64,000 nt of DNA, from the NCBI RefSeq assembly GCF_011761985.1, contig NZ_JAASQT010000008.1, positions 1 to 64,000 of the forward strand, written 5' to 3'. Position 1 is the first letter of the stretch, and each line of letters opens with the position of its first letter. Below the pieces are notes generated by a model. It did no database searches and had not been told where the DNA came from. It worked only from the letters and a program-made list of their open reading frames with translations. Positions 51,395 through 60,697 of the stretch are shown here, in pieces. Position numbers and translations under genes: made by a program. Source of the DNA: Brevundimonas terrae (GTDB lineage Bacteria; Pseudomonadota; Alphaproteobacteria; Caulobacterales; Caulobacteraceae).

Positions 51395-53371
51395 TTACTC
51401 GAACTCCACCAGTACATCGTCGGCAGCGACGGGGTCGCCAGCCTTGGACTTCACGGCTTTGACCTTACCATCACGCTCGGCCTTGAGGATGTTTTGCATC
51501 TTCATGGCTTCGATGATGGCGACGGTTTCGCCCTGCTTGACCTCTTGACCTTCGACGACCGGAATATCGACCACCAGACCCGGCATCGGCGACAATACCA
51601 GCTTGGAGGTGTCGGCGGCCTGTTTTTCGGGCAGCATGCTGTACAGGCTGGCAATCTCGGGGCGCAGGATACGCACACGCGCCTTGGTGGCACGCGAGCG
51701 GATGTCGAAACCGTCTGCGGCGCGCTTCACTTCGACCGTAAAGGCTTCTTCGTCCAGCACGGCGCGGAACAGCGACAGACCCGGACGCCAGTCGATTTCC
51801 GACAGGGTGACTTCCTCGTCATCGATGATGACGGTCAGGTCTTCGGCCTCGTCATAACCGACCTCGACCTCATAGGCCGCCTTATTGACCAGAACGGTCC
51901 ACTCGCCACGCTCGGACGGATCACCATCCTGCTCGGCAATGACTTCGTTCATCGCAATGGCCGACGCGATCAACTGCTTCACCTGAAGCGCGTTCGGCTC
52001 CAGACCATTAAAGCCGTCGGGGAACTCGTCCTTGATATAGCTGGTGGCGATATTGCCGGACTGGAAGCGTTCCTGATCCATAACCGCCGCAAGGAACGGC
52101 ACGTTGTGGCCCAGTCCCGACAGGTGGGTGTCTTCCAGAGCGCGGGCCATGCCACGGATGGCATCGGCGCGGGTTTCGCCCCATGCACACAGCTTGGCGA
52201 TCATCGGGTCATAGAACATGCTGATCTCGTCGCCCTCGCGGACGCCCGAGTCATTACGCACGATGTAACCGTCTTGCTGGCCTTCAGCGGGCTGTTCGTA
52301 ACGCACCAGACGGCCAATCGACGGCAGGAAGCCGCGATACGGGTCTTCGGCATAGATGCGGCTCTCGATGGCCCAGCCGTTGATCTTCAGGTCTTCCTGC
52401 TTGATCGCCAGTTGTTCGCCCCATGCCGAGCGGATCATCTGCTCGACCAGATCAACGCCAGTGATCAGCTCCGTCACCGGATGCTCGACCTGCAGGCGGG
52501 TATTCATTTCAAGGAAGAAGAACGACTTGTCCTGCCCAGCCACGAACTCGACCGTGCCAGCACTGTCATAGTTCACAGCCTTGGCCAGAGCCACGGCCTG
52601 CGCGCCCATGGCCGCACGGGTCGCTTCGTCCAGCAGGGCGGACGGCGCTTCTTCGATGACCTTCTGGTTACGACGCTGGATCGAGCATTCACGCTCGAAC
52701 AGATGGATGACGTTGCCGTGCTTGTCGCCCAGCACCTGAATCTCGATGTGGCGCGGGTCGATGATGAACTTTTCAAGGAAGACGCGGTCGTCACCAAACG
52801 CGTTCAGCGCCTCGGCCTTAACAGCGGCAAAGCCCTCGGCCATATCGTCGTCGGAATGGGCCACACGAATGCCCTTACCGCCGCCGCCAGCCGACGCCTT
52901 GATCATCACCGGATAGCCGATTTCGCGGGCAATCTTGACCGCTTCCTCGGTGGTTTCGATCAGGCCCATATGGCCCGGAACGGTCGAAACACCGGCTTCG
53001 GCGGCGAACTTCTTGGAGGTGATCTTGTCGCCCATGGCGTCGATCGCCTCGGGGTTCGGACCAATGAAGGCTATACCCTCGGCCTTCAGACGACGCGCAA
53101 AGCTGGCGTTTTCCGACAGGAAGCCAAAGCCCGGATGCACAGCCTGTGCGCCCGTCTGCTTCACGGCATCCACGATCTTGTCCTGGATCAGATAGGACTG
53201 GGCCGCCGGCGACGGACCGATGTGAACGGTTTCATCCGCCATCTCGACCGCCAGCGAACCGGCATCGGCGTCGGAATAAACCACCACCGTCTTGATGCCC
53301 ATCTTGCGGCAGGTCTTGATAATGCGAACAGCAATCTCGCCGCGGTTGGCGATCAGAATTTTATCAAACAT
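51395..53371 (-). CDS. pccA: Propionyl-CoA carboxylase alpha subunit (biotin carboxylase plus BCCP)
   Basis: Carboxylates biotin with bicarbonate and ATP and carries the carboxybiotin to the beta subunit. In 658 residues: an N-terminal fold (FDKILIANRGEIAVRIIKTCR), ATP-grasp with the glycine-rich loop KASAGGGGKGIRV, the biotin carboxylase catalytic segment FLEMNTRLQVEHPVTELITG, a BT linker domain (about 500-570) and a C-terminal biotinyl domain with EAMKMQN (biotinylated K624). The context with pccB, mut and mce marks it as propionyl-CoA rather than acetyl-CoA or methylcrotonyl-CoA carboxylase. Confidence 0.95.
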   Translation of the reverse strand: MFDKILIANRGEIAVRIIKTCRKMGIKTVVVYSDADAGSLAVEMADETVHIGPSPAAQSYLIQDKIVDAVKQTGAQAVHPGFGFLSENASFARRLKAEGIAFIGPNPEAIDAMGDKITSKKFAAEAGVSTVPGHMGLIETTEEAVKIAREIGYPVMIKASAGGGGKGIRVAHSDDDMAEGFAAVKAEALNAFGDDRVFLEKFIIDPRHIEIQVLGDKHGNVIHLFERECSIQRRNQKVIEEAPSALLDEATRAAMGAQAVALAKAVNYDSAGTVEFVAGQDKSFFFLEMNTRLQVEHPVTELITGVDLVEQMIRSAWGEQLAIKQEDLKINGWAIESRIYAEDPYRGFLPSIGRLVRYEQPAEGQQDGYIVRNDSGVREGDEISMFYDPMIAKLCAWGETRADAIRGMARALEDTHLSGLGHNVPFLAAVMDQERFQSGNIATSYIKDEFPDGFNGLEPNALQVKQLIASAIAMNEVIAEQDGDPSERGEWTVLVNKAAYEVEVGYDEAEDLTVIIDDEEVTLSEIDWRPGLSLFRAVLDEEAFTVEVKRAADGFDIRSRATKARVRILRPEIASLYSMLPEKQAADTSKLVLSPMPGLVVDIPVVEGQEVKQGETVAIIEAMKMQNILKAERDGKVKAVKSKAGDPVAADDVLVEFE

Positions 53372-53382
53372 GTTTCTGGGCC

Positions 53383-54918
53383 TTACAGCGGGATGTTATC
53401 GTGCTTCTTCCAGGGGTTTTCCTGGACCTTGTTCTTCAGCGTGCCGAGGGCCTTGATCAGGCGGCGTCGCGTGCCGTGCGGCATGATGACGTCATCGATA
53501 TAGCCGAGGCCAGCCGCCACGAACGGGTTGGCGAAGCGTTCTTTGTATTCGGCTTCACGCGCGGCCAGAGCTTCGGGGTCGCCCGCTTCCTTGCGGAAGA
53601 TGATTTCCACGGCACCCTTGGCACCCATGACGGCGATTTCAGCAGTCGGCCATGCATAGTTGACGTCGCCGCGCAGGTGCTTGGACGACATAACGTCATA
53701 GGCACCGCCATAGGCTTTACGCGTGATGACGGTCAGCTTGGGCACGGTCGCCTCGGCATAGGCGAACAGCAGTTTGGCGCCGTGTTTGATCAGTGCGCCA
53801 TATTCCTGCTTGGTGCCCGGCATGAAGCCCGGCACGTCCACGAAGGTCACCAGCGGGATGTTGAAGGCGTCGCAGAAACGCACGAAACGCGCGGCCTTGC
53901 GGCTGGAGTCGATATCCAGAACACCGGCAAGCGTTTGCGGCTGGTTGCCGACGATGCCGACGGTTGCGCCATCCAGACGGCCAAAGCCGCAGATGATGTT
54001 CTTGGCAAAGTCGGCACCGATCTCGAAGAAGTCCGCCTCGTCGACGACCTTCAGGATCAGTTCCTTCATGTCATAGGGCTGGTTCGGATTGGTCGGCACC
54101 AGCGTATCCAGCGAAGCTTCGTCACGGTCGGCTTCGTCATACGACTCGCGCACCGGCGGCTTCTCGCGGTTCGACAGCGGCAGGAAGCCGATCAGGCGGC
54201 GAACCTCGGACAGGGCCTCAAGGTCGTTTTCAAACGCACCGTCTGCCACGCCCGACTTGCCCGCGTGAACGCGCGCGCCGCCGAGGTCTTCATGGGTGAC
54301 GACTTCGTTGGTGACGGTCTTCACCACGTCGGGGCCGGTCACGTACATATAGGACGTGTCCTTCACCATGAAGATGAAGTCGGTGATGGCAGGCGAGTAA
54401 ACATCGCCGCCCGCGCACGGGCCCATAATGACCGAGATCTGCGGGATCACACCCGAGGCCAGCGTGTTCTGCAGGAAGATGTCGGCATAACCGGCCAGCG
54501 ATTCAACGCCTTCCTGAATACGCGCACCGCCCGCATCGAACAGGCCGATGATCGGCGCACCGGACGTCAGGGCCATTTTCTGCAGCTTGACGATCTTGGC
54601 CGCATGCGCGCCCGACAGCGAGCCGCCAAAGACGGTGAAGTCCTTGGAGAAGACATAGATCAGACGGCCATTGATGGTGCCGCGACCGGTGACGACGCCG
54701 TCACCCGGAATGCGCTGCTTTTCCATACCGAAGTCGTGGCTGCGATGCTCCACGAACATATCGGTTTCTTCAAAGCTGCCTTCGTCCAAAAGCACGTCGA
54801 TGCGCTCGCGCGCCGTCAGTTTACCTTTGGCATGCTGGGACGCGATACGCGCCTCACCACCGCCCAGACGGGCAGCAGCGCGGCGACGCTCGAGTTCCTC
54901 GAGGATGGCCTGGGTCAT
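53383..54918 (-). CDS. pccB: Propionyl-CoA carboxylase beta subunit (carboxyltransferase)
   Basis: Transfers the carboxyl group from biotin to propionyl-CoA. The 511-residue two-lobed crotonase-type fold has [36 protein letters not shown], the glycine-rich oxyanion loop [16 protein letters not shown] in the N-lobe and [18 protein letters not shown] with the second oxyanion hole AYGGAYDVM in the C-lobe. First gene of the pccB-pccA-mutA-mutB-mce operon. It is divergent from the regulator gene across 135 bases containing two mirror-image sites. Confidence 0.95.
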   Translation of the reverse strand: MTQAILEELERRRAAARLGGGEARIASQHAKGKLTARERIDVLLDEGSFEETDMFVEHRSHDFGMEKQRIPGDGVVTGRGTINGRLIYVFSKDFTVFGGSLSGAHAAKIVKLQKMALTSGAPIIGLFDAGGARIQEGVESLAGYADIFLQNTLASGVIPQISVIMGPCAGGDVYSPAITDFIFMVKDTSYMYVTGPDVVKTVTNEVVTHEDLGGARVHAGKSGVADGAFENDLEALSEVRRLIGFLPLSNREKPPVRESYDEADRDEASLDTLVPTNPNQPYDMKELILKVVDEADFFEIGADFAKNIICGFGRLDGATVGIVGNQPQTLAGVLDIDSSRKAARFVRFCDAFNIPLVTFVDVPGFMPGTKQEYGALIKHGAKLLFAYAEATVPKLTVITRKAYGGAYDVMSSKHLRGDVNYAWPTAEIAVMGAKGAVEIIFRKEAGDPEALAAREAEYKERFANPFVAAGLGYIDDVIMPHGTRRRLIKALGTLKNKVQENPWKKHDNIPL

Positions 54919-54982
54919 GGAAAAGCGACTCCCTCACGTTTTGTTAATCGCCACAAACCCCCGTCATCGCAAAAAGGCAATC

Positions 54983-54995
54983 GCAACTTTGCAAA
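54983..54995 (+). promoter_or_regulatory. Operator half of a mirror pair, pccB side
   Basis: GCAACTTTGCAAA, followed by another A. It is the exact reverse complement of the site at 55037-55049. The core TTTGCAAA resembles the site recognised by the RamB member of this regulator family (A/G-TTTGCAAA, from memory). It lies about 65 bases before the pccB start. Confidence 0.65.
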
Positions 54996-55036
54996 ACGTG
55001 CGGAAGTGTGGAAGCTTGCCAAGGGTTTGAGGGCAA

Positions 55037-55049
55037 TTTGCAAAGTTGC
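55037..55049 (-). promoter_or_regulatory. Operator half of a mirror pair, abutting the regulator start
   Basis: TTTGCAAAGTTGC on the plus strand, exact reverse complement of 54983-54995, 54 bases apart centre to centre. It ends four bases before the regulator's ATG and occupies the place of a ribosome-binding site, which suggests direct autorepression. Confidence 0.65.
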
Positions 55050-55053
55050 AAAA

Positions 55054-56457
55054 ATGGGCGAGAAGCTTTTTCTAGGCGCGAAAGTTCGTAAATTACGCGA
55101 GGCTAAAGGCTGGACTCTGGACCAGTGCGCGTCGCGTCTGGCCCTGTCGCCGTCCTATCTTTCACAGATTGAAACCAATCAGAGACCGGCCACCGCGCGT
55201 GTCCTGATTTCCCTCACCCGCGCCTTTGACGTGGATGCCAGCCTGTTCGATCTGGAGGGCGATGCCCGCCTGATCGCCGACCTGCGCGAAGCCGTCACCG
55301 ATGTGGCCGCAACCGCCGAGCCGCCATCCCCCGCCGAGTTGAAACAAGCGGTCAATAACAGCCCGCGCATGGCCCGCCTGTTCCTGCAACTTCATCAGGA
55401 CTATCGCCGTCTGGATGATCGCCTAAAGACCCTGAACGAGACACTGGGCCGCGACGAGAAACAGTTGTCGGCCCCTGCCCTGCCCTATGAGGCGGTGCGC
55501 GACTTCTTCCACTATCGCGACAACTATATCGACGCGCTTGATCTGGCCGCAGAAAAGCTGGCCGAGAGCATAGACATCAACGGGACCAGTCATCCCGAAC
55601 GGACGCTTGAAAAGGCCTTGGGCGATCTGTGCGGTGTGCGTGTTGCCTATCAGGACGGGCCTATGCGGCGCTATGATGCCGCCGCGCGTATCCTCTATAT
55701 CCAGCCATCCTTGCCGGTGGTGACACGCTGTTTCCAGATGGCGCACCAGTTGGCGCTGATCTGCTTTGCCGACCTGATCGAGGAAGAACTGGCGCGGGCC
55801 GATTTCGAGCTGACTGCGGCTACCGATGTCTGCCGGATCGGTCTGGCCAACTATGCGGCGGGGGCCATCCTGATGCCCTATCGCCGCTTCCTGGAGACCG
55901 CGCGTGAACTGCGTCACGACGTGGACCAGATGCGCAAACGCTTTAATGCCAGTTTCGAGCAGGTCTGCCACCGCCTGTCCACGCTGCAACGCCCCGGCTG
56001 GCGAGGCGTGCCGTTCTATTTTGCCCGCGTGGACATGGCCGGCAATATCACCAAGCGCCACAGCGCCACCCGTTTCCAATTCGCCCGTTTCGGCGGGGCC
56101 TGTCCGTTATGGAATGTGCACGAAGCCTTTAGTGCGCCAGACCGGATACTGGTCAACCTGTCGGAAATGCCGGACGGGTCGCGCTATATCTGCATCGCCA
56201 AATCCGTGGCCAAGGCAGGCGGTTCCTATCTAGAACCCGACCGTCGCTATGCGCTGGGTCTGGGCTGTGAAATCGAATATGCGGACCAACTGGTCTATAC
56301 CGCAGGGCTGGATTTGAATGGTCCGCCCATTCGCATGGGTGTGTCATGCCGCATCTGCGAACGGCTCGACTGCAAACAGCGGGCCTTCCCGCCCATCGAC
56401 CGCACATTGCGCGTCCCGCAAAATGAACGCGACGTTATCCCCTACGCCCTAGGCTGA
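55054..56457 (+). CDS. XRE-family short-chain fatty acyl regulator (ScfR/PrpR/RamB type)
   Basis: 467 residues. The N-terminal helix-turn-helix (about 4-62) reads LGAKVRKLREAKGWTLDQCA and SPSYLSQIETNQRPATARVL. A central IrrE-like part (about 155-280) follows, with its zinc-peptidase motif evidently lost: MAHQLALICF stands where HExxH would be. The C-terminal DUF2083-type domain holds cysteines (GVSCRICERLDCKQRAFPP) as in the Fe-S-containing PrpR group. It faces the propionyl-CoA operon and very probably controls it in response to propionyl-CoA or methylcitrate-type signals. ATG at 55054 has no clear ribosome site; an operator copy is there instead. The frame is open far upstream, but only as antisense to pccB. 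Confidence 0.87.
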   Translation: MGEKLFLGAKVRKLREAKGWTLDQCASRLALSPSYLSQIETNQRPATARVLISLTRAFDVDASLFDLEGDARLIADLREAVTDVAATAEPPSPAELKQAVNNSPRMARLFLQLHQDYRRLDDRLKTLNETLGRDEKQLSAPALPYEAVRDFFHYRDNYIDALDLAAEKLAESIDINGTSHPERTLEKALGDLCGVRVAYQDGPMRRYDAAARILYIQPSLPVVTRCFQMAHQLALICFADLIEEELARADFELTAATDVCRIGLANYAAGAILMPYRRFLETARELRHDVDQMRKRFNASFEQVCHRLSTLQRPGWRGVPFYFARVDMAGNITKRHSATRFQFARFGGACPLWNVHEAFSAPDRILVNLSEMPDGSRYICIAKSVAKAGGSYLEPDRRYALGLGCEIEYADQLVYTAGLDLNGPPIRMGVSCRICERLDCKQRAFPPIDRTLRVPQNERDVIPYALG

Positions 56458-56523
56458 GCTTGGCCTTTCGTCGCTTAGGCGGCTCCACGCGACGGTGAAT
56501 TTTCTGGATTGACGCCGCGCGTT

Positions 56524-56556
56524 TTTGCACTGCAATGTACAGTTGTGCAGTGCAAA
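56524..56556. promoter_or_regulatory. Interrupted palindrome, 11-bp arms, upstream of a TonB-dependent receptor
   Basis: TTTGCACTGCA (56524-56534) and TGCAGTGCAAA (56546-56556) are exact reverse complements separated by 11 bases, so equivalent points are 22 bases apart, two helical turns. This suits a dimeric repressor or activator. The outer TTTGCA equals the core of the propionate operator sites. The 292-base gap between the regulator and the receptor gene holds nothing else I recognise. A transcript hairpin is the alternative reading. Confidence 0.6.
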
Positions 56557-56749
56557 TAATGACAAGATGTCAGCGATGGTTTGAGGCGCAAACCATCCGT
56601 CCGTTCTCCGATCATTCGTCAAATCATCCTCACCAAGGCGTCAAAAGCCTGACGCCCAAAGATCACGCCTGCGTCACGCCCCGCCCCTAGAGCGCCCAGC
56701 GTGGCTGTCCGGCCATCTGTATTGTTCCTGTTCGGCTCAAGAGACCCCA

Positions 56750-58969
56750 ATGACCAAGGCCTTCCTCGCCTCCAGCGCCAGCCTGCTCACCCTGTTCGCA
56801 GCCGGTATCGCAAACGCTGAAACTGTCGCCGCCGATGCGCCGCAGACCGCCCGCGTGACCGATATCGTCGTCACGGCCCAGCGCCGTGAACAGTCCGCAC
56901 AGGATGTCGGTGTCTCGCTGTCGGTCATTGGTGGCGAGGCCCTGAACGAAAAGGGCGTCACCGTCATCAATGACATCGAGAATGTCGTGCCGAACATGGA
57001 GGTCGACAGCCAGTTCGGCAGTGGCCAGCCCCAGTTCCGCATCCGTGGCATCGGTGCGCGCGAATATTCGTCCAACAATGCCTCGACCGTCGGCATCTAT
57101 GTCGATGAAGTGGCGCATCCCTATACGATCACCACACAGGGCGCGATGTTCGACATTGCCCGCCTCGAAGTGCTGCGCGGCCCACAAGGCACCCTGTATG
57201 GCCGCAACACCACCGGCGGTGCCGTCAACATCATCACCAATGCCCCGACGGTTGAACGTCAGGCCGGTTTCACCGCCGAATATGGCAGCTATGACGCCTA
57301 TAAGGTCGAGGGCTATGTGTCGGGCCAACTGGCTCCGAACCTGCTGGGCCGTCTGGCCGCCGTCACCGAACAGGGCGGCGCATGGCAATACCACCGCGAT
57401 ACCGCCGAGAAGCTGGGCGACAAGAACAAGACCGCCATTCGCGGTCGCCTGACATGGGACGCCAGCGAAACGGTCACGGTCGATCTGGCCGCCACCTACC
57501 AGATCGACAAGTCCGATGGTCTGGGGTTCCGCCTGCGCGCACCCTACAAGGTCTTTGACGGCAGCGTCACCTATGACACCGACACCGCATGGCGCATCAC
57601 CGGCTGGGAGTTGTCGCCGGAAATGGCCGCTGTGTCTGGTCGTGCGCTGGGCTCCAAGCCGGGCCGCGACAATGAAGGTCTGGACCTGAATGCCCGCATC
57701 CATGCTGATCTGGGCTGGGCGCAACTGAACTCAATCACCGCCTATCAGTCGTTTGAACGCTCGGAATACAACGACTGGGACGGCACCCGTTTCAATGAAT
57801 CGGACGTCTATTTCTATAACGACATCGACGCCCTGTCGCAGGAACTGCGCCTGTCCTCGAATGCCGGAGAGCGCCTGAACTGGATGGTCGGTGCCTATTA
57901 TGCCGACGAAAACATCGACGGCGGTTTCTACACCCAGTTCCGTGGTGCCGACCGCACCTTGATCAACACGCCGTATGAACAGACCGTCGAGGCCTTTGGA
58001 CTGTTCACGCATAACAGCTATCAGTTGACCGAGCGCCTGAACCTGATCGCAGGTCTGCGCTACGAGAATGAAACCCGCACCCTGACCACCACCGGCACCC
58101 GCCGCATCAACCTGCCGGTTGGCCCGTCTGTGACCTATGATACCGACCTGTCCGAGGTGACTGGTCGTGTCGGTCTGGAATATGATCTGACACAGGACGC
58201 CATGTTCTATGCCAGCATTGCACGCGGCGTAAAATCGGGCGGTTTCACCACCTATAACGCCACCTCGGCTACCCCGTTCAAGCCCGAGATCGTCATCGCC
58301 TATGAGGCCGGCATCAAGTCGGACCTGTTCGACGGTCGCCTGCGGGCCAATGGCGCGGTCTTCTTCTATGACTATGAAAACCAGCAGGTTCAGGGTCTGG
58401 AATATGACCGCGAGACAGGCCGTCTGGGCAAGATCACCAATGTGCCCAAGTCCGAAATCTATGGCGGTGAAATCGAACTGGTCTGGATGCCGATCGACGG
58501 CCTGACCATCAGCCAGAATTTCGGCTACAAGAAAGGCAAATACACCGAGTATTTCGCCATTGACGGTGCCGCCACCGACGCCGCCAATCCGGTCGACGGT
58601 CCGTGGGATATCATCATCACCAATGACCGTTCGGGCGAACCGCTCCAGTTCCCGAAATTCAACTATGGCGGCTCGGTCGCCTATGATTGGGACATGGGCG
58701 GTTGGGCCATGCGCGCCGAGACCAACTATAACCAGCGCGACGATATCTATAGCGCCGCCTCGGCCTCGGTCCTGCCGGGTTACTGGCTGTGGAACGCCAA
58801 TCTCAGCATGGGTCCGCTAGACGCCAACTGGCGCGTTGGCCTGTGGGCGCGCAACCTGTTCAACACCTATTACGAAGAGACCCGCAACGGCTTTAACGGC
58901 TCGGCGCGTCCGACCACTTCGCCGGGTCAGGGCCGCACCGTCGGTGTGCGCCTGATGATGGATTTCTGA
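56750..58969 (+). CDS. TonB-dependent receptor
   Basis: 739 residues. The signal peptide ends near GIANAE; DIVVTAQRREQSAQDVGVS is the TonB-box and plug entry typical of Caulobacterales and sphingomonad receptors. The plug includes QFRIRGIGAREYSSNNASTVGIYVDEV and RLEVLRGPQGTLYGRNTTGGAVNIIT; the barrel ends with GRTVGVRLMMDF. There is no Fur or Zur box upstream but an 11-bp palindrome, so the substrate is more likely a carbon or organic compound than a metal. It is adjacent to a fatty-acyl-type regulator and followed by a PhoD-like phosphatase. Confidence 0.88.
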   Translation: MTKAFLASSASLLTLFAAGIANAETVAADAPQTARVTDIVVTAQRREQSAQDVGVSLSVIGGEALNEKGVTVINDIENVVPNMEVDSQFGSGQPQFRIRGIGAREYSSNNASTVGIYVDEVAHPYTITTQGAMFDIARLEVLRGPQGTLYGRNTTGGAVNIITNAPTVERQAGFTAEYGSYDAYKVEGYVSGQLAPNLLGRLAAVTEQGGAWQYHRDTAEKLGDKNKTAIRGRLTWDASETVTVDLAATYQIDKSDGLGFRLRAPYKVFDGSVTYDTDTAWRITGWELSPEMAAVSGRALGSKPGRDNEGLDLNARIHADLGWAQLNSITAYQSFERSEYNDWDGTRFNESDVYFYNDIDALSQELRLSSNAGERLNWMVGAYYADENIDGGFYTQFRGADRTLINTPYEQTVEAFGLFTHNSYQLTERLNLIAGLRYENETRTLTTTGTRRINLPVGPSVTYDTDLSEVTGRVGLEYDLTQDAMFYASIARGVKSGGFTTYNATSATPFKPEIVIAYEAGIKSDLFDGRLRANGAVFFYDYENQQVQGLEYDRETGRLGKITNVPKSEIYGGEIELVWMPIDGLTISQNFGYKKGKYTEYFAIDGAATDAANPVDGPWDIIITNDRSGEPLQFPKFNYGGSVAYDWDMGGWAMRAETNYNQRDDIYSAASASVLPGYWLWNANLSMGPLDANWRVGLWARNLFNTYYEETRNGFNGSARPTTSPGQGRTVGVRLMMDF

Positions 58970-58981
58970 TCCACATCTTTG

Positions 58982-59010
58982 AGGGCGGCTCTTAACGGGG
59001 CCGCCCTTTT
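58982..59010 (+). terminator. Terminator after the TonB-dependent receptor
   Basis: AGGGCGGC pairs with GCCGCCCT around a loop of about ten bases and ends in TTT. Located 13 bases after the stop codon. Confidence 0.82.
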
Positions 59011-59043
59011 CATGTTCTTTAGTCACCACTGTCACGCTTACGG

Positions 59044-60609
59044 GTGATCCCTGTGTTCCAGCCCCATCGCCGCGGCCTTATCCAAGGCCTTGTTGCCGCG
59101 CCTGCCGTGCTGTCCTTCGGTCGCAGTGCCTTTGGCGGACAGGACATCTTCCCGTTTGGTGTGGCCAGTGGCGACCCGTCGCACGACGGCTTTGTCATCT
59201 GGACGCGCCTTGCGAAAAATCCACTGGCCGCAGACGGGCTGGGCGGTATGGACGCCGCCGTTCCTGTGCGCTGGGAAATCGCCGCCGACGAAGGCTTTGG
59301 CCGCATCGTCATGGCCGGTAATGCCGTGGCGCAAAGCCCCCATGCCCACACGCTGAACATCGAGATCAGCGGCCTGCCGTCCGGTCGTCCCTACTGGTAT
59401 CGCTTTACCGCCATGGGCCAGCAAAGCCCTGTGGGACGCAGCCTGACCACCCCCGCCACCGACCAGATGGCGGATCGTCTGCGGATCGCGGTCGCCTCCT
59501 GCTCGCACTATGAGCGCGGCTATTTCAGCGCCTATGGCCACATGGCCGACGAAGCGCCCGACCTGACCCTGTTCCTTGGCGACTACATCTACGAATACAG
59601 CCTCGGTGCCGACCGCGCCGACCAAGTGGTGCGCCCCTATAATCTGGAAGAAGCCACCACGCTGGCGGGCTATCGCAATCGTTATGCGCTTCACCGTCTG
59701 GATGCCGACCTGCAGCGCCTGCATGCCGTCGCGCCCGCCCTTGCCGTGTGGGATGACCACGAGCTTCAGGACGACTATTCCGGCATCTGGTCCAAGATCA
59801 GCGGCACGCCCGTTGCCGATTTCGCCGCGCGTAAACAAGCCGCCTATCAGGCCTTCTTCGAGGCCATGCCGGTGCGCCGCTCCACCATCGCCAACCGCCT
59901 TTATCGGCAGGTCCGCTATGGCAATCTGGCCCAGTTCTTCATGCTGGACGGCCGACAATACCGCTCGCGCCAACCGTGCAGTGACGGCCCCAATGGCGGC
60001 AAGGGCCAGATCGTCACCGACGCGACCTGTACCGACCGTCTGGATCCGTCACGCACCTTCCTCGGTTTCGATCAGGAACGCTGGCTGTATGACAATCTTG
60101 GCCGCAGCGATGCCCGCTGGAACATTCTAGGCCAGAACCTTGTCATGGGCGGCCTGACACTGGCCCGTTCCGACGCCGACGAGGCTCGCTTCTGGACCGA
60201 CACATGGGATGGCTTCCCCGCCGCCCGCGAGCGCCTGACCACCGCCCTTGCCGAGATCAAGCCATCCAACCCTGTGGTGCTGGGCGGTGACTACCATTCC
60301 TTCTGGACCACCGACATCAAGGCCGATGCCCGCAATCCGGCATCCCCCATCCTCGCCACCGAGTTTGTCGGCACCTCCATCACCTCGACCGGCCCCAGCC
60401 ATGACGGACTGATGGCGGTCATGCCCAACAACCCGCACATCCGCTTCTTCGACAGCCGCCAGCGCGGCTACATGGCCCTCGACATCACCCCCGACACCAT
60501 CAACACCCGCTATCAGGTCATAGACGACGTGCGCCAACACCAGACTAAGCTTTCCACGCTGAAATCATGGGTAGTGGAAAACGGCAAAGCGGGCGCGGTT
60601 GCGGTGTAG
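59044..60609 (+). CDS. PhoD-like alkaline phosphatase / phosphodiesterase
   Basis: A 521-residue exported metallophosphatase. The N-terminus has HRRGLIQGLVAAPAVLSFG, a plausible twin-arginine signal, in keeping with PhoD enzymes being exported folded with their metals. The PhoD N-terminal domain (FPFGVASGDPSHDGFVIWTRL) precedes the catalytic part with VASCSHYERGYFSAYGHM, LFLGDYIYEYS, WDDHELQDDYSG and LGGDYHSFWTTDIK, which supply the metal ligands. The start used is GTG at 59044; a second GTG three codons later is equally possible. It follows a receptor gene after a terminator. No Pho box was recognised. Confidence 0.9.
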   Translation: MIPVFQPHRRGLIQGLVAAPAVLSFGRSAFGGQDIFPFGVASGDPSHDGFVIWTRLAKNPLAADGLGGMDAAVPVRWEIAADEGFGRIVMAGNAVAQSPHAHTLNIEISGLPSGRPYWYRFTAMGQQSPVGRSLTTPATDQMADRLRIAVASCSHYERGYFSAYGHMADEAPDLTLFLGDYIYEYSLGADRADQVVRPYNLEEATTLAGYRNRYALHRLDADLQRLHAVAPALAVWDDHELQDDYSGIWSKISGTPVADFAARKQAAYQAFFEAMPVRRSTIANRLYRQVRYGNLAQFFMLDGRQYRSRQPCSDGPNGGKGQIVTDATCTDRLDPSRTFLGFDQERWLYDNLGRSDARWNILGQNLVMGGLTLARSDADEARFWTDTWDGFPAARERLTTALAEIKPSNPVVLGGDYHSFWTTDIKADARNPASPILATEFVGTSITSTGPSHDGLMAVMPNNPHIRFFDSRQRGYMALDITPDTINTRYQVIDDVRQHQTKLSTLKSWVVENGKAGAVAV

Positions 60610-60697
60610 GCTCAAGCCTTGTCATTCAAATACCGTTGATATTAACATGACTGACATGAAGTTCGAGCCGCCCCCATTCATTTGAGAGCATCCAAAT

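Noticed and set aside
50795-53503. Plus-strand frame of about 900 codons opposite pccA and mutA
   Set aside because: Antisense of unmistakable pccA/mutA coding sequence.
53401-55053. Long open frame in front of the regulator, which would make a protein of more than 1000 residues
   Set aside because: It is the antisense of pccB; the helix-turn-helix regulator begins at 55054 and nothing before it resembles a protein.
54919-55053. Cobalamin riboswitch near the B12-dependent mutase operon
   Set aside because: The intergenic region is 135 bases, contains no B12-box sequence, and is explained by the mirror operator sites.
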